Positions 16,491 through 24,612 of a stretch of DNA of 64,000 nucleotides are shown here, in pieces. The stretch covers positions 1 through 64,000 of the forward strand of contig JAKLEA010000026.1 in NCBI GenBank assembly GCA_022711755.1, read 5' to 3'. Position 1 is the stretch's first letter, and each line of letters opens with the position of its first letter. Below the pieces are notes generated by a model that did not search any database, had not been told where the DNA came from, and saw only the letters and a list, made by a program, of their open reading frames with translations. The position numbers and the translations under genes are program-made. Source of the DNA: Planctomycetota bacterium. Lineage in GTDB: Bacteria; Planctomycetota; Brocadiia; SM23-32; JAKLEA01.

Positions 16491-17471
16491 TTATCCCGCC
16501 TCCATCATCGCCCTTGCCTCATCCACAATCTTTACTGCCGACGGCAGTATCGCCGCCTCCAGCTTTGTATTGCACGGGATTGGGACGTCCGGGCACGCCA
16601 GCCTTCGCGGCGGGCATTCCAGGTAGTCCCAGATTCTCTCGAATACACGGAAGCCAAGCTCCGCACCCAGCCCGCATGTGATTGTTCCTTCTTCAACAAT
16701 CAACAATCGTCCCGTCCGCTGCGCTGATGCAACTACAGTATCAACATCCAGGGGGCAGAGAGTGCGAAGGTCAATCACCTCCGCCGATATGCCCTCCCCC
16801 GCCAGAATCGAAGCGGCCTTCAGCGATTCGACACTCATGCGGGAATAGGCGGCGATGGTCAGATCGTCGCCGCGGCGCAGGATTGCAGCCTTTCCAAAGG
16901 GAACGAGATGCTCGCCTTCCGGCACGTCGCCCTTCAGGGAGTAAAGCATCTTGTTTTCTATAAAGAGGACGGGATTGTCGTCGCGGATGGCAGTCGTGAG
17001 CAATCCCTTGGCGTCCGCGGAACTGGCGGGGCAGGCGATTTTCAGGCCTGGGACGCGCATGAACCACGTTTCCAGGCTCTGGCTGTGCGTCGGGCCGTAG
17101 CCGCGTCCGCCGCCGGAGGGCGTCCGGATGGTCAGCGGAACGCGTACCTGCTGGCCGTAGACGTGGCGGAACTTGGCGGCGTGGTTGAGAATCTGGTCCG
17201 CCGCCAGCGCCAGGAAGTCGCAGAACATCAGCTCCAGCACCGGCCTCATGCCCAGCATGGCCGCGCCGGTGGCGACGCCCGTTATACTGCCTTCAGAGAT
17301 CGGCGTATTACGGACGCGCTCCGGACCGAACTCGTCAAGCAATCCCTCCGTCACCTTGAATGCTCCGCCATAGAGGGCGATATCCTCGCCCATGCAGAAG
17401 ACGTTCGGGTCGCGCCGCATTTCCTGCGCCAGCGCCTCGCGGATCGCCCGGGCGTATGTGATCTCTCTCAC
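16491..17471 (-). CDS. 2-oxo acid dehydrogenase E1 component, beta subunit
   Basis: A 326-aa transketolase-like protein of the PdhB/AcoB/BkdB type. Motifs include GEDIALYGGAFKVTEGL near the N-terminus, NTPISEGSITG, TPSGGGRGYGPTHSQS and a C-terminal transketolase-C domain (VIDLRTLCPLD). With the alpha subunit it forms the TPP-dependent decarboxylase that transfers an acyl group from a 2-oxo acid to a lipoyl domain. It begins with GTG 17471, overlapping the alpha-subunit stop by 4 nt. Whether the substrate is pyruvate, a branched-chain 2-oxo acid or something else cannot be told. Confidence 0.92.
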   Translation of the reverse strand: MREITYARAIREALAQEMRRDPNVFCMGEDIALYGGAFKVTEGLLDEFGPERVRNTPISEGSITGVATGAAMLGMRPVLELMFCDFLALAADQILNHAAKFRHVYGQQVRVPLTIRTPSGGGRGYGPTHSQSLETWFMRVPGLKIACPASSADAKGLLTTAIRDDNPVLFIENKMLYSLKGDVPEGEHLVPFGKAAILRRGDDLTIAAYSRMSVESLKAASILAGEGISAEVIDLRTLCPLDVDTVVASAQRTGRLLIVEEGTITCGLGAELGFRVFERIWDYLECPPRRLACPDVPIPCNTKLEAAILPSAVKIVDEARAMMEAG

Positions 17472-18463
17472 GCGAACAGGCCCTCCGCGACGGATTCAGG
17501 ATCTGGTTCCGGGGAATTGCGGGCGAATTCCTCCGCGTCAGCGACTATGCGCATGGCATCGCTGCGAAGCTTCGCTTCCGATGAATCGTCAAGGATCCCG
17601 AGGGAACGCAACCTTTCGCTGAAACGCAGGATGGGGCAGCGTATGAGCCATTCCGCCTCTTCCTCTCTCGTGCGGTAGGGCATGGTGTCGCTGCGGCTGT
17701 GCCCGCAGAAGCGATAGGTCTTGAACTCGATAAGCGTTGGGCCTTCGCCGGAGCGCGCCCTTGCCGCCGCGCGGGCTGTGGACTCCCGGACGGCAAGAAC
17801 GTCGTTGCCGTCAACGACTTCTGCCGGGATTCCATAAGCCGCGCCGCGCTCCGCAACGTCCTTCACCGCGGCCATTTCGCTCCAGGGCGACGACATGGCG
17901 TATAGGTTGTTTTCGCAGGCGTATATGACCGGCAATTTCCAGATGGCCGCCATGTTCAGCGATTCGTGGAATGTTCCCTGGTTCGACGCTCCGTCGCCCA
18001 GGAAGGAGACGACGACGCGCCCGTTGCGCTTCATTTTGCAGGCCAGGGCCGCGCCGGTGGCGATGGGGATTCCGCCGCCGGTGATGCCGTTGGAGCCGAG
18101 GAAGCCGACCTCGAAGCACGCCATGTGCTGACTGCCGCCTCTGCCGCCGGCGTAGCCGTCGCGCCTGCCGAACAACTCAGCCATGACGCGGCGTGGATCG
18201 GCCCCCTTTGCCAGCATGTGACCGTGTCCGCGATGGGTGCTGACGGCATAATCGTCCGGCCTGAGAACAGAGAAGATGCCGACCGGAATGGCCTCCTGCC
18301 CGATTCCGGCGTGGCATGTCCCCACGACTGCGCCTTCCAGGAATACTCGTAACGCCCGCTCTTCGAAAAACCGCAGGAGCAACATGTCGCGGTACAACCG
18401 CAGCATCTCCTCCCATGGAAGAAGGTCTGCCGCAATGAATTTGTCAGCCGACTCTGATGGCAT
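17468..18463 (-). CDS. 2-oxo acid dehydrogenase E1 component, alpha subunit
   Basis: A 331-aa TPP-binding subunit. The diphosphate-binding motif GDGASNQG (residues 156-163) ends at the paired Asn of ACENNLYAMS (185-186), and HRGHGH around residue 77-82 matches the family active-site region. A phosphorylation-loop-like YRFCGHSRSD lies near the C-terminus. It starts 13 nt after the upstream ketosynthase-like gene and overlaps the beta subunit by GTGA. The closest complete systems are pyruvate, acetoin and branched-chain dehydrogenases, but here no E2 catalytic domain or E3 is encoded nearby. Confidence 0.92.
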   Translation of the reverse strand: MPSESADKFIAADLLPWEEMLRLYRDMLLLRFFEERALRVFLEGAVVGTCHAGIGQEAIPVGIFSVLRPDDYAVSTHRGHGHMLAKGADPRRVMAELFGRRDGYAGGRGGSQHMACFEVGFLGSNGITGGGIPIATGAALACKMKRNGRVVVSFLGDGASNQGTFHESLNMAAIWKLPVIYACENNLYAMSSPWSEMAAVKDVAERGAAYGIPAEVVDGNDVLAVRESTARAAARARSGEGPTLIEFKTYRFCGHSRSDTMPYRTREEEAEWLIRCPILRFSERLRSLGILDDSSEAKLRSDAMRIVADAEEFARNSPEPDPESVAEGLFA

Positions 18464-18476
18464 TTAGTTTATCGCA

Positions 18477-19589
18477 TCATCCCCCGATCACCAGCGCAAC
18501 CGCGTCTCCGTTCGGGTCAACGGAAACTACTGCTGTGTTGACTGCGTTCTTATTGATCGCTTCCTCGGTCACGCGAATCTCGCCATCCACAAGCTTTATC
18601 GGGGGAGGATATCTCCCGTCCGATGCCGCCAGAGCCGCTATGATAACATCAATCGGGGCGGAAACGGCGAAAGTCGCCCCGGTAAAGACCTGTGGCGCGA
18701 TGATCGGACAGTCCGCCGGCAGGACCTTTCGCATCGCTTCAACCTGTCCGCAGTCAATCCGACCGCTCGCGCGAATACCGGCAATGGCCACATCAATTGT
18801 ACGCGCTGAGATCCCAGCCGCTCGAACTGCTCGGTCTATGGCTGAGGCAACCGAATCGAGCGATCCTGAACTGAATCCCATGCCCTTGATAAAGGCCAGG
18901 GGAGTTGCAGATCGTTTTGTTGCCGAAATCTCCGTCTCCATGAAAAGCATTGCCGCCGCCTCGCCCGGCGCAAAACCTTCCGACCCGAAAATGCCGTCGC
19001 TCAAACCTCCCAACAGAATCTCCGGGCATAACGCCTCAGTCCCTCCGGCCAGAAATGCGTCCGCCCTGCCCTCTGCAAGCCGCCCCGCAGCCCACGCAAT
19101 CGCGTGCGCTCCGGCAGTAAATCCGGAGTTGAAGTTACAGTTCGGCCCTCGAACGCCGAATTCAATGGAGAGCAGGCTGTTTGTCGCATTTGCGTAGGCA
19201 TGAGGGAAGATGAGCGGCGGGGCAAGCCGCGGTCCTTTCTCAACCAGCTTCTGGTGGAACGCAGCCGCAGTCGCCATGTTCCCAAAGGTCGTCGCCGTGC
19301 TCAGGCCGAGGCGCGCAGGATTGACCGGGGCCGCCTTGCAACCGGCTTCCCGCATGGCCAGAACCGTCGCGCCCATCGCAAGGGCGCTGTTGCGGTCAAG
19401 ATACACCTTTTTGGCCTCGACATAATTCTTTAGATCAAAACCTTTAATAAGCGCGGCCTCAACCAAAGTCCCATCCGGTAATGCCGTGCTCTCGATCGCT
19501 CCGACGCCCTCAAGCAAATTCTCCCTGAACTCGGTCCTCCCGCAGCCGATAGCGGAGACGACGCCGATTCCCGTGATCGCAATTCTCAC
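18477..19589 (-). CDS. Ketosynthase-like protein without the catalytic triad (chain-length-factor-like)
   Basis: A 370-aa thiolase-fold protein starting IAITGIGVVSAIG like FabF-type ketosynthases. At the nucleophile position Cys is replaced by Phe156 (NSGFTAGAHAI where active enzymes have TACASGxxxI). The two catalytic histidine motifs (AHGT and KGxxGH) are also absent; the matching segments read GIRASG and VFTGATFAVSAP. That is the pattern of a KS-beta/chain length factor, a non-condensing partner that shapes the product chain, though those usually carry Gln. GTG 19589 overlaps the stop of the active ketosynthase gene (GTGA), as in KS-alpha/KS-beta pairs. The frame extends upstream to 19697, inside that gene. 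Confidence 0.85.
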   Translation of the reverse strand: MRIAITGIGVVSAIGCGRTEFRENLLEGVGAIESTALPDGTLVEAALIKGFDLKNYVEAKKVYLDRNSALAMGATVLAMREAGCKAAPVNPARLGLSTATTFGNMATAAAFHQKLVEKGPRLAPPLIFPHAYANATNSLLSIEFGVRGPNCNFNSGFTAGAHAIAWAAGRLAEGRADAFLAGGTEALCPEILLGGLSDGIFGSEGFAPGEAAAMLFMETEISATKRSATPLAFIKGMGFSSGSLDSVASAIDRAVRAAGISARTIDVAIAGIRASGRIDCGQVEAMRKVLPADCPIIAPQVFTGATFAVSAPIDVIIAALAASDGRYPPPIKLVDGEIRVTEEAINKNAVNTAVVSVDPNGDAVALVIGG

Positions 19590-20788
19590 CGGAAGTCCTC
19601 CGACGCGAATATCACGGCGCAGTTGCATCCGCCGATACCGGCAGAATTCGATATGACGGTTTTGGCTGCCGCCCGGCGGGCCATATTCGGCACGCAATCA
19701 AGGTCACATTCGGGATCAGGCGTCTCAAAATTGATCGTTGGAGGAATGATGCCTTCCCGCAACGCCATGATTGATGCAATCGCCTCGAACGATCCAGCAG
19801 CGCCCATGCCATGGCCGACGGTTCCCTTTATCGAGTTGACCGGTATCTCCAGCGCGCGTTGTCCGAGCGCGGCCTTGATCGCCCGCGTTTCGGTGGGGTC
19901 GTTCAGTTTCGTCGCCGTGCCATGAGCGTTGACGTGGTCAATCTGTTCGGCGGAAAGTCCGGCGTCTTCGAGCGCCATCAGCATGGAATCGCGGATTCCC
20001 TGACCGTCCTCCTGTGAATGCGCCATGTGGTAGGCGTTGTTATTCATTCCGCCGCCAAGGAAGAGCGCCATTACGCGCGCACCGCGCGCGGCGGCGTGTT
20101 CACGACTTTCCAGAACAAGCGCTCCTGCCCCTTCGCTGAATAGCGTGCCGGAACGGTCGCGGTCAAACGGCCTTACAACGCCTTTCTGACTCATCACGCG
20201 CAATACGCCCAGCCCGCTCCATACGTATCTCGATATGGCATCATACCCCGCCGCCAGCGCGACCGGAACCACGCCGTCGCGAACCAATTGCGCCGCGTGG
20301 ATTATCGCGGCGTTGCCGGACGCGCAGGAAAGACTCATGGCAACCTTCGGCCCGCCAAGTCCGAGCTTGAGCGCCACGCTCTCGGCGTCAGATTTCAGCA
20401 ATGACGCCGTCAGCGCCCCCTTTGGAGGGCGACGCCCCGCCGCCGCATCAGCAAGAAATCTCTCAAGGACGGATGCCGAACCGAAATTTGTGGCGGCGAT
20501 AATGGCGCAATCATGGCGGGATTCAAGGTTTGCCTGCCCGCCGCCCAACGCCTCCCGGCACGCCGCAAGAAGAAACTGCGCCGCAAGATCAAGCCCTGAT
20601 TCGCCGGATTTTGGAGCATCAAACCCGCGAACCTCTCCCCCAACGGGATACGAGAACTCACTGACGTTCAAACGTGTCAACGCCCCAAGCTCGCACCTGC
20701 CGGCCGCCACCGTATCCCAGAAGACTGCGACGCCGTTACCTGCGCAGGACACGACACCCATCCCGGTTATTGCCACGTCCCTGGCCAA
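19586..20788 (-). CDS. Beta-ketoacyl synthase (KS-alpha-like, FabF family)
   Basis: A 400-aa condensing enzyme. It has the full triad: Cys155 (SLSCASGNA), His289 (NAHGTAT) and His326 (IKGTVGH), so it should perform decarboxylative condensation of an acyl primer with malonyl-ACP. It starts at TTG 20788 with GGGAG close upstream, and the following catalytically dead homologue overlaps by 4 nt, suggesting obligate heterodimer formation as in type II polyketide synthases. It lies between a FabG-like reductase and the E1 genes. No acyl carrier protein, dehydratase, acyltransferase or thioesterase is visible in the operon. Confidence 0.93.
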   Translation of the reverse strand: MARDVAITGMGVVSCAGNGVAVFWDTVAAGRCELGALTRLNVSEFSYPVGGEVRGFDAPKSGESGLDLAAQFLLAACREALGGGQANLESRHDCAIIAATNFGSASVLERFLADAAAGRRPPKGALTASLLKSDAESVALKLGLGGPKVAMSLSCASGNAAIIHAAQLVRDGVVPVALAAGYDAISRYVWSGLGVLRVMSQKGVVRPFDRDRSGTLFSEGAGALVLESREHAAARGARVMALFLGGGMNNNAYHMAHSQEDGQGIRDSMLMALEDAGLSAEQIDHVNAHGTATKLNDPTETRAIKAALGQRALEIPVNSIKGTVGHGMGAAGSFEAIASIMALREGIIPPTINFETPDPECDLDCVPNMARRAAAKTVISNSAGIGGCNCAVIFASEDFR

Positions 20789-20805
20789 TTGTTCTCCCTT
20801 TTCGG

Positions 20806-21609
20806 CTAAGTCGTTATGCCGCCGTCAACATTCCATATCTGGCCGGTCACGTAACCACCCAATTCGGAAGCCAGGAAACAGACGGTTGGCGCGATCTCGT
20901 CAGGTTGCGCGAAGCGATGCTGAGGCACTATCTTCAGCGCTGTTTCCCGCTGTTTTTCGTTCATCCCGGAAATCATGTCGGTTTCCGTGTATCCCGGCGC
21001 GACGGCATTGACCGTGATTCCGCTCTTGGCCGTCTCCCTTGCCAGCGCGCGGGTCAGCCCGAAAAGACCGGCCTTTGCGGAACAATATGCCACGTGATTC
21101 GGATCGCCGAGGATGGCCGCCGCAGAAGTGATGTTGATGATGCGGCCCCAATGCTGCTTCATCATCGGGCGGACGGCTTCCTTCGAGCAGAACGCGGCGG
21201 AGGAGAGATTTACGCGCAGAGATTCCTCCCAGATCTCCGGCTTCATCAGGACGCACGGAACCGTGTGAAGAAGCCCGGCGTTATTCACAAGAATGTCAAG
21301 CCTTCCGAATTCCTGCGCCGTCCGCTCGATGAGAGCCGCCGCGTTCGCAGGCTGCGAAACGTCCTCAGCAAAGACCGATGCCAGTTGTCCGCCGGCGCGT
21401 ATTGCCGCAGCCGCCTCCCCCGCCGCGGAAACATTCTGACGGCAGTTAAGCATCACCGCCGCTCCGCAGCGGCCAAGCCCCAAGGCAATAGCCCGGCCTA
21501 TGCCGCGCGACGCTCCGGTGACGACGGCCACACGTCCTTCAAGATTAATCCTTCCGTCAAACTCCATCGGCAAATCCCCTGCCATTTCCATCCCGTTGCG
21601 GACAGTCAC
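20806..21609 (-). CDS. 3-oxoacyl-ACP reductase-like short-chain dehydrogenase
   Basis: A 267-aa SDR. The cofactor loop TGASRGIG is at 31-38, NNAG at 109-112, and the catalytic Ser162, Tyr175 and Lys179 are in place (YCSAK). This is the FabG pattern; the likely job is NADPH reduction of the beta-keto group made by the adjacent ketosynthase. The GTG at 21609 overlaps the stop of the lipoyl gene by 4 nt; ATG codons at residues 7, 9 and 15 are alternatives and the last fits the usual SDR length best. The ketosynthase starts 17 nt downstream. Confidence 0.92.
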   Translation of the reverse strand: MTVRNGMEMAGDLPMEFDGRINLEGRVAVVTGASRGIGRAIALGLGRCGAAVMLNCRQNVSAAGEAAAAIRAGGQLASVFAEDVSQPANAAALIERTAQEFGRLDILVNNAGLLHTVPCVLMKPEIWEESLRVNLSSAAFCSKEAVRPMMKQHWGRIINITSAAAILGDPNHVAYCSAKAGLFGLTRALARETAKSGITVNAVAPGYTETDMISGMNEKQRETALKIVPQHRFAQPDEIAPTVCFLASELGGYVTGQIWNVDGGITT

Positions 21610-22112
21610 GTCCTGCCGCGGGATGCCAGATAGTCCTCGACGTCCTTCTCCGTTATCCTCTTCCCGTTCAATGCGCCGGGAATGTCCGCCAGGTCAATGC
21701 CCCGCTCGCGAGCCATCCGCCTTGCGGGCGGTGTTGCGCGGACGCGTTTTGAATCGTCATCGTGAGGCGCCGTTGTTACGGCAGGCAGAGCCTCGACTCC
21801 GGCGTCACTTGCCTTCTGCCACGCCGTCATAAGGATTTCATTCTCGCGCTGGATGTCTTCCGGTTCGGCTTCGTCGGCATCGCCTATGGTAGCCAGCACG
21901 TAACCAACAGGAACTGCGCTTTTCTCCGGGGCATAAATTCGCCGCAACCTCCCGCCCTCCTCCGATTCGTATTCGAAGGTCGCCTTGTCCGTGATGATTT
22001 CGACCACCGGTTCGCCTGGCAATACCTCATCGCCGCCAGACTTTATCCATCGTGAAATCTGGCCGTGCTCAACATTAGCGTCAATCTTCGGCATTCGCAA
22101 CTTGTAGACCAT
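21606..22112 (-). CDS. Stand-alone lipoyl domain plus E3-binding domain, no acyltransferase domain
   Basis: A 168-aa protein. Residues 1-78 are a lipoyl/biotinyl domain with the modified lysine Lys43 in ITDKATFEYES; residues 124-162 are a peripheral-subunit-binding (E3-binding) domain (RATPPARRMARERGID, then NGKRITEKDVEDYL). A normal E2 would continue with a catalytic domain of about 230 residues; here the protein simply ends, and the next gene starts in overlap. It resembles the front part of an E2, so it can accept an acyl group from E1 but cannot pass it to CoA. It is the first gene of the operon, behind a strong promoter with almost no leader. Confidence 0.9.
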   Translation of the reverse strand: MVYKLRMPKIDANVEHGQISRWIKSGGDEVLPGEPVVEIITDKATFEYESEEGGRLRRIYAPEKSAVPVGYVLATIGDADEAEPEDIQRENEILMTAWQKASDAGVEALPAVTTAPHDDDSKRVRATPPARRMARERGIDLADIPGALNGKRITEKDVEDYLASRGRT

Positions 22113-22122
22113 GATGACTCAC

Positions 22123-22151
22123 AATGTAGCAACGATGCGAAATAACGTCAA
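22123..22151 (-). promoter_or_regulatory. Promoter of the lipoyl/ketosynthase operon; nearly leaderless
   Basis: On the minus strand TTGACG (22146-22151), a 17-bp spacer and TACATT (22123-22128), with 10 nt from the -10 box to the ATG at 22112. This is a good sigma70-like match and no Shine-Dalgarno precedes the ATG. Confidence 0.6.
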
Positions 22152-22233
22152 CAAAAGCCGACATGAGTCTGTCATATGATTACAGACAAGCGCGAACATA
22201 TGCAGTATTCCTGAACCGCGTCGAATAACCGGA

Positions 22234-23355
22234 TCAGCGGGCAATTTCTCGATACGTTTTCAGATACGATTGAGCCGTCGCCTCCCACGTGAAACCTGAG
22301 GCCCGCCGCTTCCCTGCTTCAATCAAGCTCTGCCTGAAGGCTTCGTCTGAGAAAATCCTTGCTGCCGATTCAGCGATTGCCTCATGATGGGCGGCAGGAA
22401 CAAGTACCGCCGAGTCCCCCAGCGATTCGACAATCGGCGGTATGTCTGAAGCCACAACGGGGCATCCGCAGGCCATCGCCTCCAAAGGCGGTATCCCAAA
22501 TCCTTCCGCAAAAGACGGGAAAATCATCAAATCGGCGCTGCGATAAAGACAGGCCAGATCACCAGTGGCAACCGGTCCAAGCAACCTTACATCATCGCCC
22601 ATTGACTTCAAAGCGGCGAGCGCGGCATCAACGCCCCAGTTGATCCTTCCCGCGATGACCAGCGAGTGCGGAATGCCGTGCCGCCTTTTCAGAATCCCGA
22701 AAGCGGCTGCCATCGCGCCCGGATTCTTCTTCGGTTCCAGACTGCCGGCAAACAGGATGAACGGACGTCTAACCCCCAATCTGCCCAGAACCTTGGACAC
22801 GTCCTCTTCCTTGATTTCCGCAGTGAATTCGGGCGCAACACCCGGCGATATTACCTTAATCCTGCCCTCCAGTTTCGGCATCCGCCATATGATCTGCTCT
22901 CTCGTCCACGTCGAGGGAACGACTATCGCCTGCGCCGATTTAAGGCATAATGGCAAGATCATTTTGTAGTGAAACGCATTAAGCGGCTTGCAGAACTCAG
23001 GATGCGAGATCGCAAGAATGTCATGCGCCGTCACGACAATGGGCAGCTTATGGCGGACGGGACAGACGTATGCCCCGCAGTGCAGAACGTCGGCCCCCGC
23101 TGAACGCGAAACCTTATCAAGTCGCGTCTGTTGATAAAAAGACCTGCATAGTCTGTTTCCGCCGATACTGCTAACTTTTATACAGTCAAATCCCTTCCGC
23201 GTGGGCGGAAATGGTTCCCCGGGATTCTCATTCAAAAACACAGTGAATTCAGCATCTCCGGATTTTCTACTGAGGGCCGTCAGCAAATGGCGCAGATACC
23301 ACTCCACACCCCCGCCCCCCGGTTTGAGATTCAGCGCGTCAATGGCGATTCTCAT
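22234..23355 (-). CDS. Glycosyltransferase family 4-like protein
   Basis: A 373-aa GT-B fold glycosyltransferase. The N-terminal domain opens MRIAIDALNLKPGGGGVEWYL (shown here as a glycine-rich acceptor/donor loop), and the C-terminal domain has the GT4 donor site: LFAGSLEPKKN, then PSFAEGFGIPPLEAMACGCPVV with the E-x7-E motif. It transfers a sugar from a nucleotide donor, probably at the cytoplasmic face during surface-glycan assembly. It overlaps the preceding glycosyltransferase by ATGA, so the two are co-translated. The acceptor and sugar are unknown. Confidence 0.92.
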   Translation of the reverse strand: MRIAIDALNLKPGGGGVEWYLRHLLTALSRKSGDAEFTVFLNENPGEPFPPTRKGFDCIKVSSIGGNRLCRSFYQQTRLDKVSRSAGADVLHCGAYVCPVRHKLPIVVTAHDILAISHPEFCKPLNAFHYKMILPLCLKSAQAIVVPSTWTREQIIWRMPKLEGRIKVISPGVAPEFTAEIKEEDVSKVLGRLGVRRPFILFAGSLEPKKNPGAMAAAFGILKRRHGIPHSLVIAGRINWGVDAALAALKSMGDDVRLLGPVATGDLACLYRSADLMIFPSFAEGFGIPPLEAMACGCPVVASDIPPIVESLGDSAVLVPAAHHEAIAESAARIFSDEAFRQSLIEAGKRRASGFTWEATAQSYLKTYREIAR

Positions 23356-24512
23356 GCCCCCCCCCTCACTTTTGAGTCAAGCAACTCTTCATAAATATGG
23401 CAGGTCAGTTCAACCGTGGTCCGGATATGAAACTCCCTCTCAACGACGCGCCGTCCTTCCCTGCCGAACGCAACGCGCCTGTCGGAATCGCGCAACAACG
23501 TTGCCAGAGCATCGGCAAGGGCATACGAGTTCGACGGTAAAACAAGCAGGCCGGTTTCCCCATTTCGCACAATCTCCGGCAACCCGCCCGCGTCAGTCCC
23601 GACGACCGGCTTTGCCAGCGCCATGGCCTCCAGCGCAACACGTCCGAACGGTTCCGCCAGCGACGGCACGACAACGACATCCGATATCGCCATCAGCGAT
23701 GGGACGTCTTTCCGATAACCGAGAAAACGGGCGCAACCTTCCAACTTCATTTCATTGCACATGCGCCTAATCTGCGCGGAATACTCAGGATTATCCCCGA
23801 ACAGATCATCCCCGGCAATCAGGCAAACGAACCTTTCACCTCTATCAGTAAGGATTTTCAGCGCATGGAGGAGGTCGCCGTGCCCCTTCCACGGAACCAT
23901 TTGCGCCGCCATGAGAATCACAGGAACTCCGTCGGCCAGTTTGAGCGCCCTTTTCGCCTCCGACGGCGAAGCGCATGTCGCAAATGCATCCGGATCAATG
24001 CCGTTGTGAATAATACGGACCTTCGATCCCGGCACTCGCGCAGGGATGGCCCGCGCCACCGCTTTGCTGATGGCGATGATCCTGTCAGCACGAAGACCGG
24101 CGAATGCGAGGACCGGGGCAGGCCCCCGAAGGTCGCGGAAATGCCAAACAGACGGGATACGCATCCGACGCCTGACCGGTGCAACATAACATTGGGCGAT
24201 GGTGGAATTGGCGTGAACCAGATCGGGCGATATCGCGGCCAGAACGCGCGCCAGCGCTCTGGCTCCGATTCGCCACGTCGTCGCATAACGCATGAGTCTG
24301 GCAGGATTGACGCTGCGGCGGAAGCGGACCATCTCCAGCGGTTTAAGGCTGATCTCCCGCGAGAGAACCTCGTCGCAGAGCGGACCGTCCGGCGGGCAGA
24401 CCACCACAGGCTCCCATGCCGACCGGTCAAGCCCATCCAAGAGCGCCAGCAGGCTCCTCTCCGCTCCGGACACGCGGTTGGCATGATTCACGTATGCTAT
24501 GGTTCGCTTCAC
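23352..24512 (-). CDS. Glycosyltransferase family 4-like protein
   Basis: A 386-aa GT-B glycosyltransferase. From the chosen GTG it reads VKRTIAYVNHANRVSGAERSLLALL; the AERSLL segment is typical of these enzymes. The donor-site motif is PSLAEPFGRVALEAMALAKPVVG (E-x7-E, described here by its ends). The frame extends upstream to 24707 but overlaps the next gene's end and reads through the promoter; the GTG at 24512 lies 7 nt from a perfect -10 box, implying a leaderless mRNA. It forms a two-gene unit with the downstream glycosyltransferase, overlapping by ATGA. Confidence 0.9.
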   Translation of the reverse strand: MKRTIAYVNHANRVSGAERSLLALLDGLDRSAWEPVVVCPPDGPLCDEVLSREISLKPLEMVRFRRSVNPARLMRYATTWRIGARALARVLAAISPDLVHANSTIAQCYVAPVRRRMRIPSVWHFRDLRGPAPVLAFAGLRADRIIAISKAVARAIPARVPGSKVRIIHNGIDPDAFATCASPSEAKRALKLADGVPVILMAAQMVPWKGHGDLLHALKILTDRGERFVCLIAGDDLFGDNPEYSAQIRRMCNEMKLEGCARFLGYRKDVPSLMAISDVVVVPSLAEPFGRVALEAMALAKPVVGTDAGGLPEIVRNGETGLLVLPSNSYALADALATLLRDSDRRVAFGREGRRVVEREFHIRTTVELTCHIYEELLDSKVRGGA

Positions 24513-24519
24513 GCATACG

Positions 24520-24547
24520 ATTATACGCATTCCCCCAACGCGCACAA
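24520..24547 (-). promoter_or_regulatory. Promoter of the glycosyltransferase pair; leaderless
   Basis: On the minus strand TTGTGC (24542-24547), a 16-bp spacer and a perfect TATAAT (24520-24525). Seven nucleotides separate the -10 box from the GTG start at 24512, so the transcript should begin at or next to the start codon. Confidence 0.55.
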
Positions 24548-24612
24548 ACCGGCTAAGCGTCATGACGCAGGGGACGTCCGATACGGACACATCCTGTCCG
24601 CAGGCTCCCACT

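Noticed and set aside
16908-17678. 256-codon frame antisense to the E1 subunit genes
   Set aside because: Both E1 subunits are unmistakable on the opposite strand.
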